NCBI RefSeq assembly: GCF_003148805.1
Contig: NZ_QGGX01000026.1
Span: forward strand, 1-51,862
Length of the DNA: 51,862 nucleotides
Source of the DNA: Aminobacter sp. AP02
GTDB lineage: Bacteria > Pseudomonadota > Alphaproteobacteria > Rhizobiales > Rhizobiaceae
Direction of reading: 5' to 3'
The translations under genes were made by a program, and so were the position numbers. Below the pieces are notes generated by a model that did no database searches, was not told where the DNA came from, and saw only the letters and a program-made list of their open reading frames with translations. Shown piece by piece: positions 1 to 8,649 of the stretch. How positions within the stretch are numbered: the stretch's first letter is position 1; each line of letters starts with the position of its first letter.

Positions 1-568
1 GGAAGCCATCATCCCGCCAAGCCAAAACAATCCAGAACCAACCCGCCCGCCCCGCCACAACCAGCCAACAGCTTCAATCCCAACGCGAAAACCGCTGAGA
101 CGAGCGCTCGCAATTCGCGCAACCAGGCCAAACCACCAAGAATCGGACGCGAAAAATGCCGTAAGCCACGGCCTATATCGGCCAGCAAGAATGATTCAGA
201 ACCGATTCACTGGCACACCCCAAGCCGAGGGGCCATCGTAGGCGGGCCGCAAGGCCCCCGCTCTCCCTGGCTGCCGATGCCGCCATGCACAGCGCTATGT
301 ATATGAAGAGGGCACCGCCGGCCGGTCCCTCTTCCATCCCTCTTATATAGAGAGGGACAAAGTCTCCCTGATCCTGACGAAGCCCTATTCCCGCCCCATT
401 GCGCGCAGATGTCTCGAAGCGGCCTTGGCGCGAAATGAGTCTGTACGCGCCACTCTTATATATGGTGAGGCTGACGGATCGCGGTTCGTTGACTTGGAGC
501 GCCATGACAGGCAAATGTCTTGGCAACGAAAGCAAGCGGGCGCCAAGCGTCGGGGATAACTACCGTAC
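1..568. other. Non-coding stretch upstream of the M23 peptidase gene
   Basis: I see no credible gene here; the open frames on the minus strand read like shadows and match no family. The first 170 bases are strikingly poor in G on the plus strand. A weak hairpin with 7-bp arms (GTCCCTC at 325-331, GAGGGAC at 352-358) encloses a TATA-rich loop, and a second TATATA tract lies near 450-456. These may belong to a promoter, but I cannot assign one. The window edge may cut off a gene to the left. Confidence 0.5.
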
Positions 569-571
569 TTG

Positions 572-2539
572 ATGCAGGATACGGACCAGACCATAGCCGA
601 GCTCGGCAATGAGCCGCCGCTTATCGCGGATGGCCGCGCCGGTCCCCCGGACCGTCGCGAGGTCTCGGCACGTTGGCTGTCAGGCACCTTCCTCACCGGC
701 GTGACCTCCTCCGTTTTGATGGGCGTGGCACTCTTTGCCGCTCTCGACGGCCGCGAGCAGCTGGCGACGCCACCCGAGATCGCCGAACTCGCAACACTTG
801 CCGCCGGCGGCGACGCCGGCCAGAAGGCCAAGACCACGCGCCTTGCGCCGCTGCGCCAGATCGCCAAGGCCAAAGACCGGCGGCGCATGGAAGTGTCGAT
901 GGTCACCAAGCAGGGCGATCGCGACGTGATCCGCACCATGCCCTTCGTCCAGATCAAGATGGCGCTGGCCGCGAGCCACCCGACCACGCGCAGCTACCCC
1001 GCCTTCGACCCGCTGACGGTTTTTGCCGAGGACGGCCCGGCACAGCCGGCGGCACCCGCCGCCGCGACCGGCCAGATCTACGGCGTCAAGGTCGAGAGCG
1101 AGATGAGCCTCAAGACTGTCGACTTCCCGGTGGAGACCGCAGCCTTCGACGAGACGTCCGCCCTTTCGGCCAACGAGGTCGAAAAAGTGGTCCGCGACGC
1201 CGGCGGCGACCTCACCGAAGGCGACATCCAGGTGGCATCGCTGCATTATGTCGACCCGCAGCGCTTCGGCGACGCCTTCGCCGACCAGACGCTGGCCGGT
1301 TCGTATGGCATCAAGATCGTGCCGGAGAATGTCTCGGTCGCGGCGCGCGCGGACGTTGATCCCGAAACGCTTTCTTATGCCGAAGACATCATCGCCTTCG
1401 AAAAGGACCGCAAGATCGTCGATGCGCTGGCCGATTCCGGCTATGTCGGCGAAGACGCACTCGGCATGGCGAAAGCGATCTCGCGGCTGCTCAACGCCAC
1501 CGCGCTCAAAGCCGGCACCGTGCTGCGCATCGGCCTCGAGGTGCACGGCGATGTCGGCAAGATCGTGCGCACCAGCGTCTACGACCGATCCCAGCATATC
1601 CTCACCATCGCGCTCGACGACAAGAAGCAATTCGTGCCGGGCGACGAGCCGGAACCAAACCCGGAGATCGCCACCGCCTTCGATGACACGCCCCGGGTGC
1701 CGACGTCGCGTGGTGCCTTGCCCACGGTCTATGACGGCATCTATCGGGCGGCCTATTCCTACGGCATGTCGCAGGACATGACCAAGAAGTTAGTCAGGCT
1801 CTTGAGTTCCGACGTCGACTTCCAGTCGCGGCTCAACCCTTCCGACCGCATCGAAGTGCTGTTCTCGCAGCCCGACGGCGACGACAAGGCCTCCGACGAT
1901 TCCGAATTGCTTTATGTGTCGGCGAATTTCGGCGGCAATGCCCGCAATTTCTACCGCTTCCAGATGGGCGATGGCGCGGTCGATTATTTCGACGAGGACG
2001 GCCGCAGCGCGCGCCAGTTCCTGCTGCGCAACCCACTGCCCAACGGCAAGTTCCGCTCCGGTTTCGGCGGCCGCAAGCACCCGATCCTCGGCTATGTCAA
2101 AATGCACACCGGCGTCGACTGGGCAGCTCCCACCGGCACGCCGATCATCGCCTCGGGCAACGGCACCGTCGAAAAGGCCGGCTGGGCCGGCGGCTACGGC
2201 AAGCAGACGATCATTCGCCACGCCAATGGCTACGAGACATCCTACAATCACCAGAGCCGCATCGCCGGCGATGTCGTTCCGGGCGCGCGCGTCCGCCAGG
2301 GCCAGGTCATCGGCTATGTCGGCACAACCGGCCTGTCGACAGGCGCGCATCTGCACTACGAGCTGATCGTCAACGGCACCAAGGTTGATCCGATGCGCGT
2401 GCGCCTGCCCACCGGGCGCGTGCTGGCAGGCGACGAACTGACAGCCTTCAAGCGCGAGCGCGAGCGTATCGACGACCTGCTCAAGGACGAAAACAAGGAC
2501 TCGCTGAAAGTGGCGAGCACCGCAAAAGCCAGCGGCTAA
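572..2539 (+). CDS. Membrane-anchored M23 family metallopeptidase (LytM domain)
   Basis: This predicted zinc peptidase cuts, or helps others cut, peptidoglycan cross-links in the periplasm. The roughly 655-residue protein has a cytoplasmic N-terminus of about 35 residues, one membrane segment near residues 38-60, a long periplasmic region probably carrying a LysM/OapA-like part, and a C-terminal LytM domain. The zinc ligands are visible as HTGVD (His and Asp near residues 512-516) and HLH (near 593-595), so the domain looks catalytically intact. The open frame begins with TTG at 569, immediately followed by ATG at 572; I prefer the ATG. No strong ribosome-binding site is visible. Size and layout resemble rhizobial envelope M23 proteins such as RgsM, which acts in polar growth, but that equivalence is inference. 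Its stop overlaps the stop of the convergent GGDEF remnant. Confidence 0.88.
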   Translation: MQDTDQTIAELGNEPPLIADGRAGPPDRREVSARWLSGTFLTGVTSSVLMGVALFAALDGREQLATPPEIAELATLAAGGDAGQKAKTTRLAPLRQIAKAKDRRRMEVSMVTKQGDRDVIRTMPFVQIKMALAASHPTTRSYPAFDPLTVFAEDGPAQPAAPAAATGQIYGVKVESEMSLKTVDFPVETAAFDETSALSANEVEKVVRDAGGDLTEGDIQVASLHYVDPQRFGDAFADQTLAGSYGIKIVPENVSVAARADVDPETLSYAEDIIAFEKDRKIVDALADSGYVGEDALGMAKAISRLLNATALKAGTVLRIGLEVHGDVGKIVRTSVYDRSQHILTIALDDKKQFVPGDEPEPNPEIATAFDDTPRVPTSRGALPTVYDGIYRAAYSYGMSQDMTKKLVRLLSSDVDFQSRLNPSDRIEVLFSQPDGDDKASDDSELLYVSANFGGNARNFYRFQMGDGAVDYFDEDGRSARQFLLRNPLPNGKFRSGFGGRKHPILGYVKMHTGVDWAAPTGTPIIASGNGTVEKAGWAGGYGKQTIIRHANGYETSYNHQSRIAGDVVPGARVRQGQVIGYVGTTGLSTGAHLHYELIVNGTKVDPMRVRLPTGRVLAGDELTAFKRERERIDDLLKDENKDSLKVASTAKASG

Positions 2540-2946
2540 GCCCGGCTGGCGACAGCGATGCCGTCGCTCGCCAGGGCATCATATTTGGCACGCTTGGCGA
2601 TATACATGGCACGGTCCGCGGCCGCGATCAGCGCTTCGGGATCGCCGCCGTCTTCCGGGAAGACAGCGATGCCTATCGTGGCGCCTACGGTCAGCTGCAG
2701 CGTATCCGCATCGATGGGTCTGGCGACGTCGCGCTGGAGCCGCTGGCTCAAGAAGAACAGCGCCTCGGGATTGGCCACATCGTGCGGCACCACGCCGAAC
2801 TCGTCGCCGCCAAGCCGGGCCACGATCGCTCCCCTTGGCACTGCATGTGCGATCCGTTGAGCAACCTCCACCAGCACGATGTCACCGGCGGCATGGCCAT
2901 GGCGGTCATTGACCGGCTTGAACCCGTCCAGGTCGATGTAGATCAC
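2536..2946 (-). pseudogene. N-terminally truncated GGDEF (diguanylate cyclase-like) domain, probable remnant
   Basis: The 136-residue frame starts at a GTG and reads straight into the middle of a GGDEF domain (IYIDLDGFKPVND, then LGGDEF at about 45-50). The usual first third of the domain, with its D-x-LTGL-x-NR stretch, is missing, as are any sensor domains. Directly upstream (2947-3040, minus strand), pieces that look domain-like, such as AIDRHRGL and AVEHRHLARIHAV, occur in the two other frames, which suggests one or two small insertions or deletions in a once longer gene. The signature motif is intact but a half domain is unlikely to make cyclic di-GMP, and no inhibitory RxxD site is visible before GGDEF. 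The alternative is a real short protein starting at the GTG. Confidence 0.6.
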
Positions 2947-3105
2947 GGCACAGCATGTATCCTCGCCAGATGGCGGTGTTCCACGGCGGTGCCTTGATTA
3001 GGCCCCGGTGCCGATCGATCGCAGACATGATTTCCGCCCCTTTTCGAAACCAAAGACTTGCCTCCAATGCCTAACAAGGTGCTAGCGCAGCCCAATGCAA
3101 TCGCA

Positions 3106-4647
3106 TCAATCGGTGGGCGCCTGGGCGCTGGTTCCGGGCTTTTCGGCGACCCTCTTCCATGACGGCTGGGTGAACCAGGCAACGCCAGCCGCGGCGAAAC
3201 ACATCGCTGCTGAAATCGCGGCGATCGCTGAAAACGCCCGGTTGGTGGCCTGCACCCTGAGTGCTGCGGCGGCTGCATCGAGCGGGGTAGCGACAAATGC
3301 CCCGAACTCGGCACCCGGTGCCGCAGCCCCCAACACCTTGGCGAAGACGACGCCGGCAACCGCGCCGAGCGAGGCAACGGCCATCAATCCGGCTGCGCGC
3401 GCGAGCGCGTTGTTGATGCCCGAGGCGAGCCCGGTGTCTTCTTCGGGCGTCGCCCGCATCACCGCCGCCGAAACCGGCGAAACGACGATCGCCATGCCGA
3501 GGCCCTTGAGCAGCAGGATCGGGAATGTCACCTGCCACAGCATCATCAGCGGCATGGTCAGCGCGAGGCCGGCGTAAGAGATGCCGACGATCGCTGCGCC
3601 GATGGTCAGTGGCCAGCGGGGGCCGATCGCGTCGGAGAGCCTGCCCGAATAGCTCGACAGGCCGGCGATGAACAACGACAGCGGCAAGAACAGAAGGCTA
3701 GCTTCCCATTCCTTGGTGCCCCAGCCGGAGACGACGGTCATCGGCAGGAAAAACAGCACCGCGTTGAAGGCGAAGAACAGGATCAGCGTGTAGAGATTGG
3801 CCCCGGTGAAAGCGCGCGAGGCGAACAGGCCGAGCTTGACCATCGGTGCGCGGGCACGCTTTTCCCAAATGATGAAACTGGCGAAGATCGCGGCACCAAG
3901 GGCGACCCAGGCCCATGGCGAGACGGCTCGTGTTTCCACAGGCAGACCGAAGGCGGTAAGCCCCCATGCCATCAGGCCGAGTCCGGCAGTCGCGAGGATC
4001 GCCCCGGTTATGTCGAGCCTGCGCTTCGCGGACGGCCGGTCGCGCGGCACCTTGGCAAAGATCATGCCGAGCGCGACGAGCCCGATCGGAACGTTGATGG
4101 CGAAGATCAGCCGCCACATCCATTCGGCGCCGAACGACAGCACCATGCCGCCGATGAACGGTCCCATGGCGGTGGTCAGAGATGAAAACGCCGCCCATTG
4201 GCCGATTGCCTTGCCGCGGGTTTCCGTCGGGTAGGCCTTTGCGATGATGGCCAGGCTGCCCGGCACCATCAATGCCGCGCCGATCCCTTGGGCGGCACGC
4301 GTGACGATCAGCATTTCGGCATCGACGGCCAACGCGCAAGCCGCCGACGTGACCATGAACAGCAAGATGCCGGTGGCGAAGATGTTGCGGACGCCGAAGA
4401 CATCGCCAGCCGCACCTCCAAGCAGGACCAGCGCCGACAAAAACAGCATGTAGCCATTGCTGATCCACTGGGCATCGACCAGCGACGCGCCGAGATCGGC
4501 GCGGATGATCGGCATGGCAAGCGACACCACAGTACCGTCGATGAAGCCCATGCTCGAGGCAAGGATCGCCGACACCAGGACGTAGCGCCGGGCCTCGGGC
4601 GGGCAAAATACGTGGTTGTTGCTTTGCACAGTATCGGATGTATCCAT
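3106..4647 (-). CDS. MFS drug-resistance transporter, DHA2 (EmrB/QacA) type
   Basis: This inner-membrane proton antiporter probably exports hydrophobic drugs or toxic metabolites. The 513-residue length and the regular series of hydrophobic stretches fit the 14-helix DHA2 group. Visible family features are GFIDGTVVSLAMP in the first helix, the following WISNGYMLFLSALVLLGG segment, and the motif-C-like MGPFIGGMVL near residues 160-170. No periplasmic adaptor (EmrA-type) gene lies next to it, so it may work alone. A start at 4647 puts the first helix about 25 residues from the N-terminus, as is usual. It stands alone between the GGDEF remnant and a non-coding gap, and no regulator gene is adjacent. 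The substrate cannot be told from sequence. Confidence 0.88.
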   Translation of the reverse strand: MDTSDTVQSNNHVFCPPEARRYVLVSAILASSMGFIDGTVVSLAMPIIRADLGASLVDAQWISNGYMLFLSALVLLGGAAGDVFGVRNIFATGILLFMVTSAACALAVDAEMLIVTRAAQGIGAALMVPGSLAIIAKAYPTETRGKAIGQWAAFSSLTTAMGPFIGGMVLSFGAEWMWRLIFAINVPIGLVALGMIFAKVPRDRPSAKRRLDITGAILATAGLGLMAWGLTAFGLPVETRAVSPWAWVALGAAIFASFIIWEKRARAPMVKLGLFASRAFTGANLYTLILFFAFNAVLFFLPMTVVSGWGTKEWEASLLFLPLSLFIAGLSSYSGRLSDAIGPRWPLTIGAAIVGISYAGLALTMPLMMLWQVTFPILLLKGLGMAIVVSPVSAAVMRATPEEDTGLASGINNALARAAGLMAVASLGAVAGVVFAKVLGAAAPGAEFGAFVATPLDAAAAALRVQATNRAFSAIAAISAAMCFAAAGVAWFTQPSWKRVAEKPGTSAQAPTD

Positions 4648-4972
4648 CTGTCGAGACTATGTGTGTGAAGGGTGCGCGGGAAGTGACCAAGGGAAATGAA
4701 TCCGCGGAGCCAGATGAAGCGAAGTCAAGGACCCACGCACTTGTTCGCCGCAATGCTCGCATGGGCCCTGCCGACTGCGCAGATCGCCCCGGCGCGTGCG
4801 TCCCTTTCGGCGCCTTCCAATTAGCAAGTCCTTAAATACAACTGGTGATTCGGCCACGTGGCTGGTAAGCTCGAAAGCTGGACCTAGCCGTCCAATAGCC
4901 CGGCCACGGCGGTTAACCGTGTAGTCAAGATCGCCGAGGTCCCTGCACTCCCAACACAGGAGGAGGACGATC
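4648..4972. other. Divergent intergenic region between the MFS and DUF937 genes
   Basis: This 325-base gap should hold the promoters of both flanking genes. A 10-base perfect palindrome, GCCACGTGGC, lies at 4853-4862. A very strong ribosome-binding site (AGGAGGAGGA) ends a few bases before the DUF937 start. I find no open frame with coding character and no confident -35/-10 pair. Confidence 0.45.
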
Positions 4973-6160
4973 GTGGCAACAAATCTCATCTCGCTTGTAA
5001 TGCAATCCCTGACGCCGGACCTGATCAGCAGGATCGCGTCTGCGTTTGGCCTCGACGCCAGCGCGACACAGAAGGTCGCCTCAGCTGCGGTACCCGCATT
5101 GCTGGGAGGCTTCACCCAGGTGGCCGGCACGCCTGACGGCGCGCGCAAGCTCTACGATGCAGTGTCGCAACAATCACCAGGCATCCTGGACAGCCTGACC
5201 AACGTGCTTGGCGGATCAGGCCAAAAGACCCTCGAACAGAACGGGCTGAACCTGGTTTCGTCTCTCTTCGGAGGCTCGAACACGCAAACGCTCGCCAGCA
5301 CGATATCCAGATTTGCCGGCGTCGACCCCGGCGCATCATCTTCCTTGCTCGGACTTCTTGCCCCTGTCGTGACGGGCGCACTGGCAACGCAAGCCAATGC
5401 CGGCAATCTTGATGCCTCAGGCTTGGCCCGGATGTTGAGCTCGCAGAAATCCAGCATTCAAGCCGCACTCCCCGCCGGATTCGGCGATCTCCTGAAGGGG
5501 TCAGGCCTGCTCGGCGATATTGCTGGCGTGGCCGGCCAGACCACCCGAGCCGCAAGCGCGGCAGCACAAAGCACAACCTACGCCGCGCAGCAGGCGGCGC
5601 GCGCAACGACATCCACGGCTTCGTCGATGAACTGGGCGTATTGGGTCATCCCGGCCGCGCTCGTTCTGGCTGCCGGATGGTGGATGTTCGGGCATCGAGC
5701 GACACCGCTGGTCAGGGAGCAGGCTGGAACCGAGACCCAGCAGCCGGCTTCCTCGGAAACGACAGCATCCGTTCCCACCGGCAACATGGCCGCAAGCGCC
5801 ACCCAGGCGTTGACCGTGCTGAAGGGTGTCCCCGGCGGAACCGAGATCGCGGACCAGACCACCTCGGCGCTGGATAAGCTGAGCAGCACCTTGAATGGGA
5901 TCAAGGATGCGGCAACAGCCCAGACTGCCCTTCCCCAGCTTCAGGATGCACACACGCAACTGGACAAGGTTGGCGGACTCGCAGCGCAGCTGCCAACGGC
6001 AGGACGCGGCGCGCTGGCCACCATCGTCGCCGCCTCAATGCCGACGATCAATAAACACCTCGACCAGATCCTGGCGATACCGGGGGTAGCTGCGGTCCTG
6101 CAACAACCTGTCGACGCGTTGCGCTCCAATCTGGAGACCCTGGCAAAGGCTCCTGCCTAG
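4973..6160 (+). CDS. DUF937 domain protein with one membrane segment
   Basis: The N-terminal 170-180 residues match the DUF937 family, a glycine- and leucine-rich helical domain of unknown function (for example LISRIASAFGLDASATQKVA and ALLGGFTQVAG near residues 17-48). A linker of about 40 residues rich in Ala, Thr and Gln leads to one membrane helix near residues 222-240 (WVIPAALVLAAGWWMFG). The C-terminal 150 residues are helical and probably extracytoplasmic. The start is GTG, chosen because AGGAGGAGGA ends about 6 bases before it. At 395 residues it is longer than single-domain members because of the membrane segment and tail. The gene stands alone and is followed by a hairpin. No function can be given. 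Confidence 0.75.
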   Translation: MATNLISLVMQSLTPDLISRIASAFGLDASATQKVASAAVPALLGGFTQVAGTPDGARKLYDAVSQQSPGILDSLTNVLGGSGQKTLEQNGLNLVSSLFGGSNTQTLASTISRFAGVDPGASSSLLGLLAPVVTGALATQANAGNLDASGLARMLSSQKSSIQAALPAGFGDLLKGSGLLGDIAGVAGQTTRAASAAAQSTTYAAQQAARATTSTASSMNWAYWVIPAALVLAAGWWMFGHRATPLVREQAGTETQQPASSETTASVPTGNMAASATQALTVLKGVPGGTEIADQTTSALDKLSSTLNGIKDAATAQTALPQLQDAHTQLDKVGGLAAQLPTAGRGALATIVAASMPTINKHLDQILAIPGVAAVLQQPVDALRSNLETLAKAPA

Positions 6161-6167
6161 GCCTTGC

Positions 6168-6203
6168 TTCGGTGCGCTCGGGCTCGCTCCCGAGCGCACC
6201 GAA
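6168..6203 (+). terminator. Strong hairpin after the DUF937 gene
   Basis: Two perfect 15-base arms (TTCGGTGCGCTCGGG and its complement) flank a 6-base loop, starting 8 bases after the stop codon. There is no T-run after it, so it is either a weak intrinsic terminator or a 3'-end stabilising hairpin. Confidence 0.6.
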
Positions 6204-7066
6204 TGCGTTGTCGCTGCACGACATGCTTATTCACCGCCACGCTCGCTTGCGCGCCTGGCCATTGTCAAAGAGCACTCCCGTTTCGGGAGGAACCGGGAAG
6301 CGGGGCGCGAGGCCGAGCCGTCCTAGTTTTACAATGTGGCGCGACGTTCGCGCCCCGCCAGCGATTTTTGTTCCCGTCCGTTCCGCTTCCGCAGGCAAGG
6401 GCATTTGCGTCCCTGCCCCACTAGCGCATCGTCCAGCGCACCCGGGCCGTAATACCCGGAGGGGAACCCTTGGACGGAACCTCCCCGGGCAACAGGCTAC
6501 GTTGGCCCATTGCCGGAGGCGCCGGTTCCTCCCCGCATGTCACCGTCGCGACCGGCGTTCCCGCGGGAGGAACTCAGGGGATTGTACGGGAGGTTTTCAG
6601 GGCGTGGAAAAACGGGAGCCGTCTATCCACGCTGATTGCTGACAGATGGTGACAGCGATCAGGTGGAGAGGACGTCCGCTCGCTTCTCCGGAGCGCCCAA
6701 GGCGCTGGCTATTTCCTGCACCGTCGGGCGCATCCGCGTTCCTTCCCTGCGCCCCAGCGGGATTCTGCGGCGAGAGCCAACACCATCCTTGCGTTTGCGA
6801 CGAACAAGTCGGCAGGCTCGCCGGCGCCCAACAGCAGCAATCTCTAATATTATGAGCAGTCTGACCCAGTCGAACAAAATCCGATTGTCGCGGCAATCCA
6901 TTTTCAATTCGAGGACTGGCACAAACGATTGATTGTCCATTTGCGATTTTTGACGGCTTCGCGCTTCCACTGTCATTGTCGCGGGCTATGCTCTCGCACC
7001 GCTCCTGCGCATTCGATCTGAGGAGCGAGGTTACCGGCTCATGATGTGATGAAAGGCGGAACTATC
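6204..7066. other. Long intergenic region of about 0.86 kb with no recognised gene
   Basis: Short open frames exist in several phases, but their translations are Arg/Pro/Ser-rich and look like GC-driven noise. The sequence is patchy: G-rich GGAAC-containing stretches at 6289, 6463, 6476 and 6569 give way to lower-GC sequence near 6840-6960. The last 30-40 bases hold the leader of the next gene. A small RNA or decayed gene is possible, but I cannot support either. Confidence 0.4.
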
Positions 7067-8557
7067 GTGCGAACATCCACCAAAACCAGCGCATTGCGCG
7101 TACTACTTCTCAGCTGTTCGGTTGCAATGGCTTTTCCTGCGACCTCGCTGGCGCAGGCGCCGAGCGTGCCTGAGATCAGCAAGGAAATCCCGGCCGGCCC
7201 GGTTTCGGGCACACACCTGCCGGATGCCTATGTAAGGGACATGGCGCGGGTCGCCTTTCTCTGGGGCTGGCCGATGGTGAACATGCACAATCGCCAGCTG
7301 GTGTTTTCAAAGGTTCCGGAGAACGGCCTTGGCGACGGTGTTCTGCCTGTCGGTCCGCTCAACAGCCTCACCATGCTGACCGACTACATCAAGCCGGAGG
7401 AGCGCGCGGTCGCGACGCCCAACCAGGATGTCGCCTATGGTTTTGGCCTCTTGGCGCTTGAAAAGGAGCCGGTGGTTTTCCAGGTGCCCGATTTCGGCGA
7501 CCGCTTCTGGGTCTACCAGCTCGGCGATCAACGCACCGATACGCTCGGCGGCATGGGCAAGATGTATGGCAGCAAGCCCGGCTTCTACATGGTCGTCGGT
7601 CCCGACTGGAAGGGCGAGGTGCCCAAGGGTATCGAGGCTGTCTTCCGCTCGCCCACCAATCTCGCCTTCATCATCCCGCGCGCTTTCCTCGATGACACCA
7701 AGGAAGACCGCGCGGCGCTGCAGCCCGTCATCAGCCAGATCATGTCTTATCCGCTGAGCGAATTCGACGGCAAGATGAAGACCAAGGACTGGAGCAAGTT
7801 GCCGTTGCTTGCGGATCCGGCCGGCGGCAAGCAGGGCGGTGGCGGCGAAACCCAGTGGGTCAAGCCGGAAGCCTTCTTCGATGAGTTGCCGCAGGTCCTC
7901 AAGGAGGTGCCGCCACAGCCCGGCGAGGAGGCACTATATGCCTGGTTCGGCTCGCTGCTCGAGGCCGCCGCGAAAAACCCCGACGTTGCAGCAACCATGA
8001 AGCAGGCCGCGATCGACACCGACAAGGAGCTGATGAAGCAGATCCACAGCTACTACTACGCCGGCGTTCCGGTCGGCAACGATTGGATCGCGCCGATGAA
8101 CGGAGCCCAGTTCGGTACCGACTATTTCAGCCGCGCGGCAGCCGCGCGGGCCAACATCTTCGTCAATCCGCGGCGCGAGTCGGCCTATTTCGGCCAGGAA
8201 TACGGTGCCGACAAGAAGCGGTTGGACGGCGCCAATGGCTACACGCTGACTTTCGCCAAGGACGAGCTGCCACCGGTCGACGGCTTCTGGTCGCTGACGC
8301 TTTACGACGCGGATCACTTCTTTGCGCCAAACGAGATCAACAGGTTCTCTCTCGGCACCAAGAACAAGGACCTGGTCTTTGGCAAGGATGGGTCACTGAC
8401 GATCTATGTGCAGCACGACAAGCCTGAAGGCGACAAGGCGGCCAACTGGCTGCCGGCGCCCAAGGGCGAGTTCGAGCTGTTCATCCGGGCATATGCGCCA
8501 AAAGCCGCGATCCTGGAGAACAAGTGGGCGCCGCCGCCGGTGCTGAAGGCCAAATAA
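7067..8557 (+). CDS. Exported DUF1254/DUF1214 domain protein
   Basis: The precursor begins with a typical signal peptide (positive RTSTKTSALR, then a hydrophobic run ending in SLAQA), so the mature protein is periplasmic or secreted. DUF1254 covers roughly residues 50-200 and DUF1214 the C-terminal third, ending in WSLTLYDADHFF-type sequence. Such two-domain proteins are common in soil bacteria; their activity is not established. I chose GTG at 7067 because GGCGGA lies six bases before it and the signal peptide then starts correctly; in-frame starts at 7046 (GTG) and 7049 (ATG) would add seven or six residues. The gene is monocistronic, with a large gap before it and a strong palindrome after it. 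Length from the chosen start is 496 residues. Confidence 0.82.
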   Translation: MRTSTKTSALRVLLLSCSVAMAFPATSLAQAPSVPEISKEIPAGPVSGTHLPDAYVRDMARVAFLWGWPMVNMHNRQLVFSKVPENGLGDGVLPVGPLNSLTMLTDYIKPEERAVATPNQDVAYGFGLLALEKEPVVFQVPDFGDRFWVYQLGDQRTDTLGGMGKMYGSKPGFYMVVGPDWKGEVPKGIEAVFRSPTNLAFIIPRAFLDDTKEDRAALQPVISQIMSYPLSEFDGKMKTKDWSKLPLLADPAGGKQGGGGETQWVKPEAFFDELPQVLKEVPPQPGEEALYAWFGSLLEAAAKNPDVAATMKQAAIDTDKELMKQIHSYYYAGVPVGNDWIAPMNGAQFGTDYFSRAAAARANIFVNPRRESAYFGQEYGADKKRLDGANGYTLTFAKDELPPVDGFWSLTLYDADHFFAPNEINRFSLGTKNKDLVFGKDGSLTIYVQHDKPEGDKAANWLPAPKGEFELFIRAYAPKAAILENKWAPPPVLKAK

Positions 8558-8574
8558 GCTGGAGTAACCGGCAA

Positions 8575-8608
8575 ACCGCGCCGCCGTCCGATCGGACGGC
8601 GGCGCGGT
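8575..8608. terminator. Perfect 34-base palindrome between convergent genes
   Basis: The whole 34 bases form one uninterrupted palindrome centred on CCGATCGG, lying 17 bases after the DUF1254 stop and 41 bases before the stop of the convergent CNNM gene. In RNA it would fold as a very stable GC-rich hairpin in either direction. No T-run follows, so termination is likely but not certain. Confidence 0.65.
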
Positions 8609-8649
8609 GGAGTGACCTCCGCCGCAAAGTTTCGCGCTGCCGACGGTCC

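Noticed and set aside
6289-6573. Several GGAAC motifs that could be -35 boxes for the general stress sigma factor EcfG
   Set aside because: None is followed by CGTT at the required 16-17 base spacing; the closest (6476) has 19 bases.
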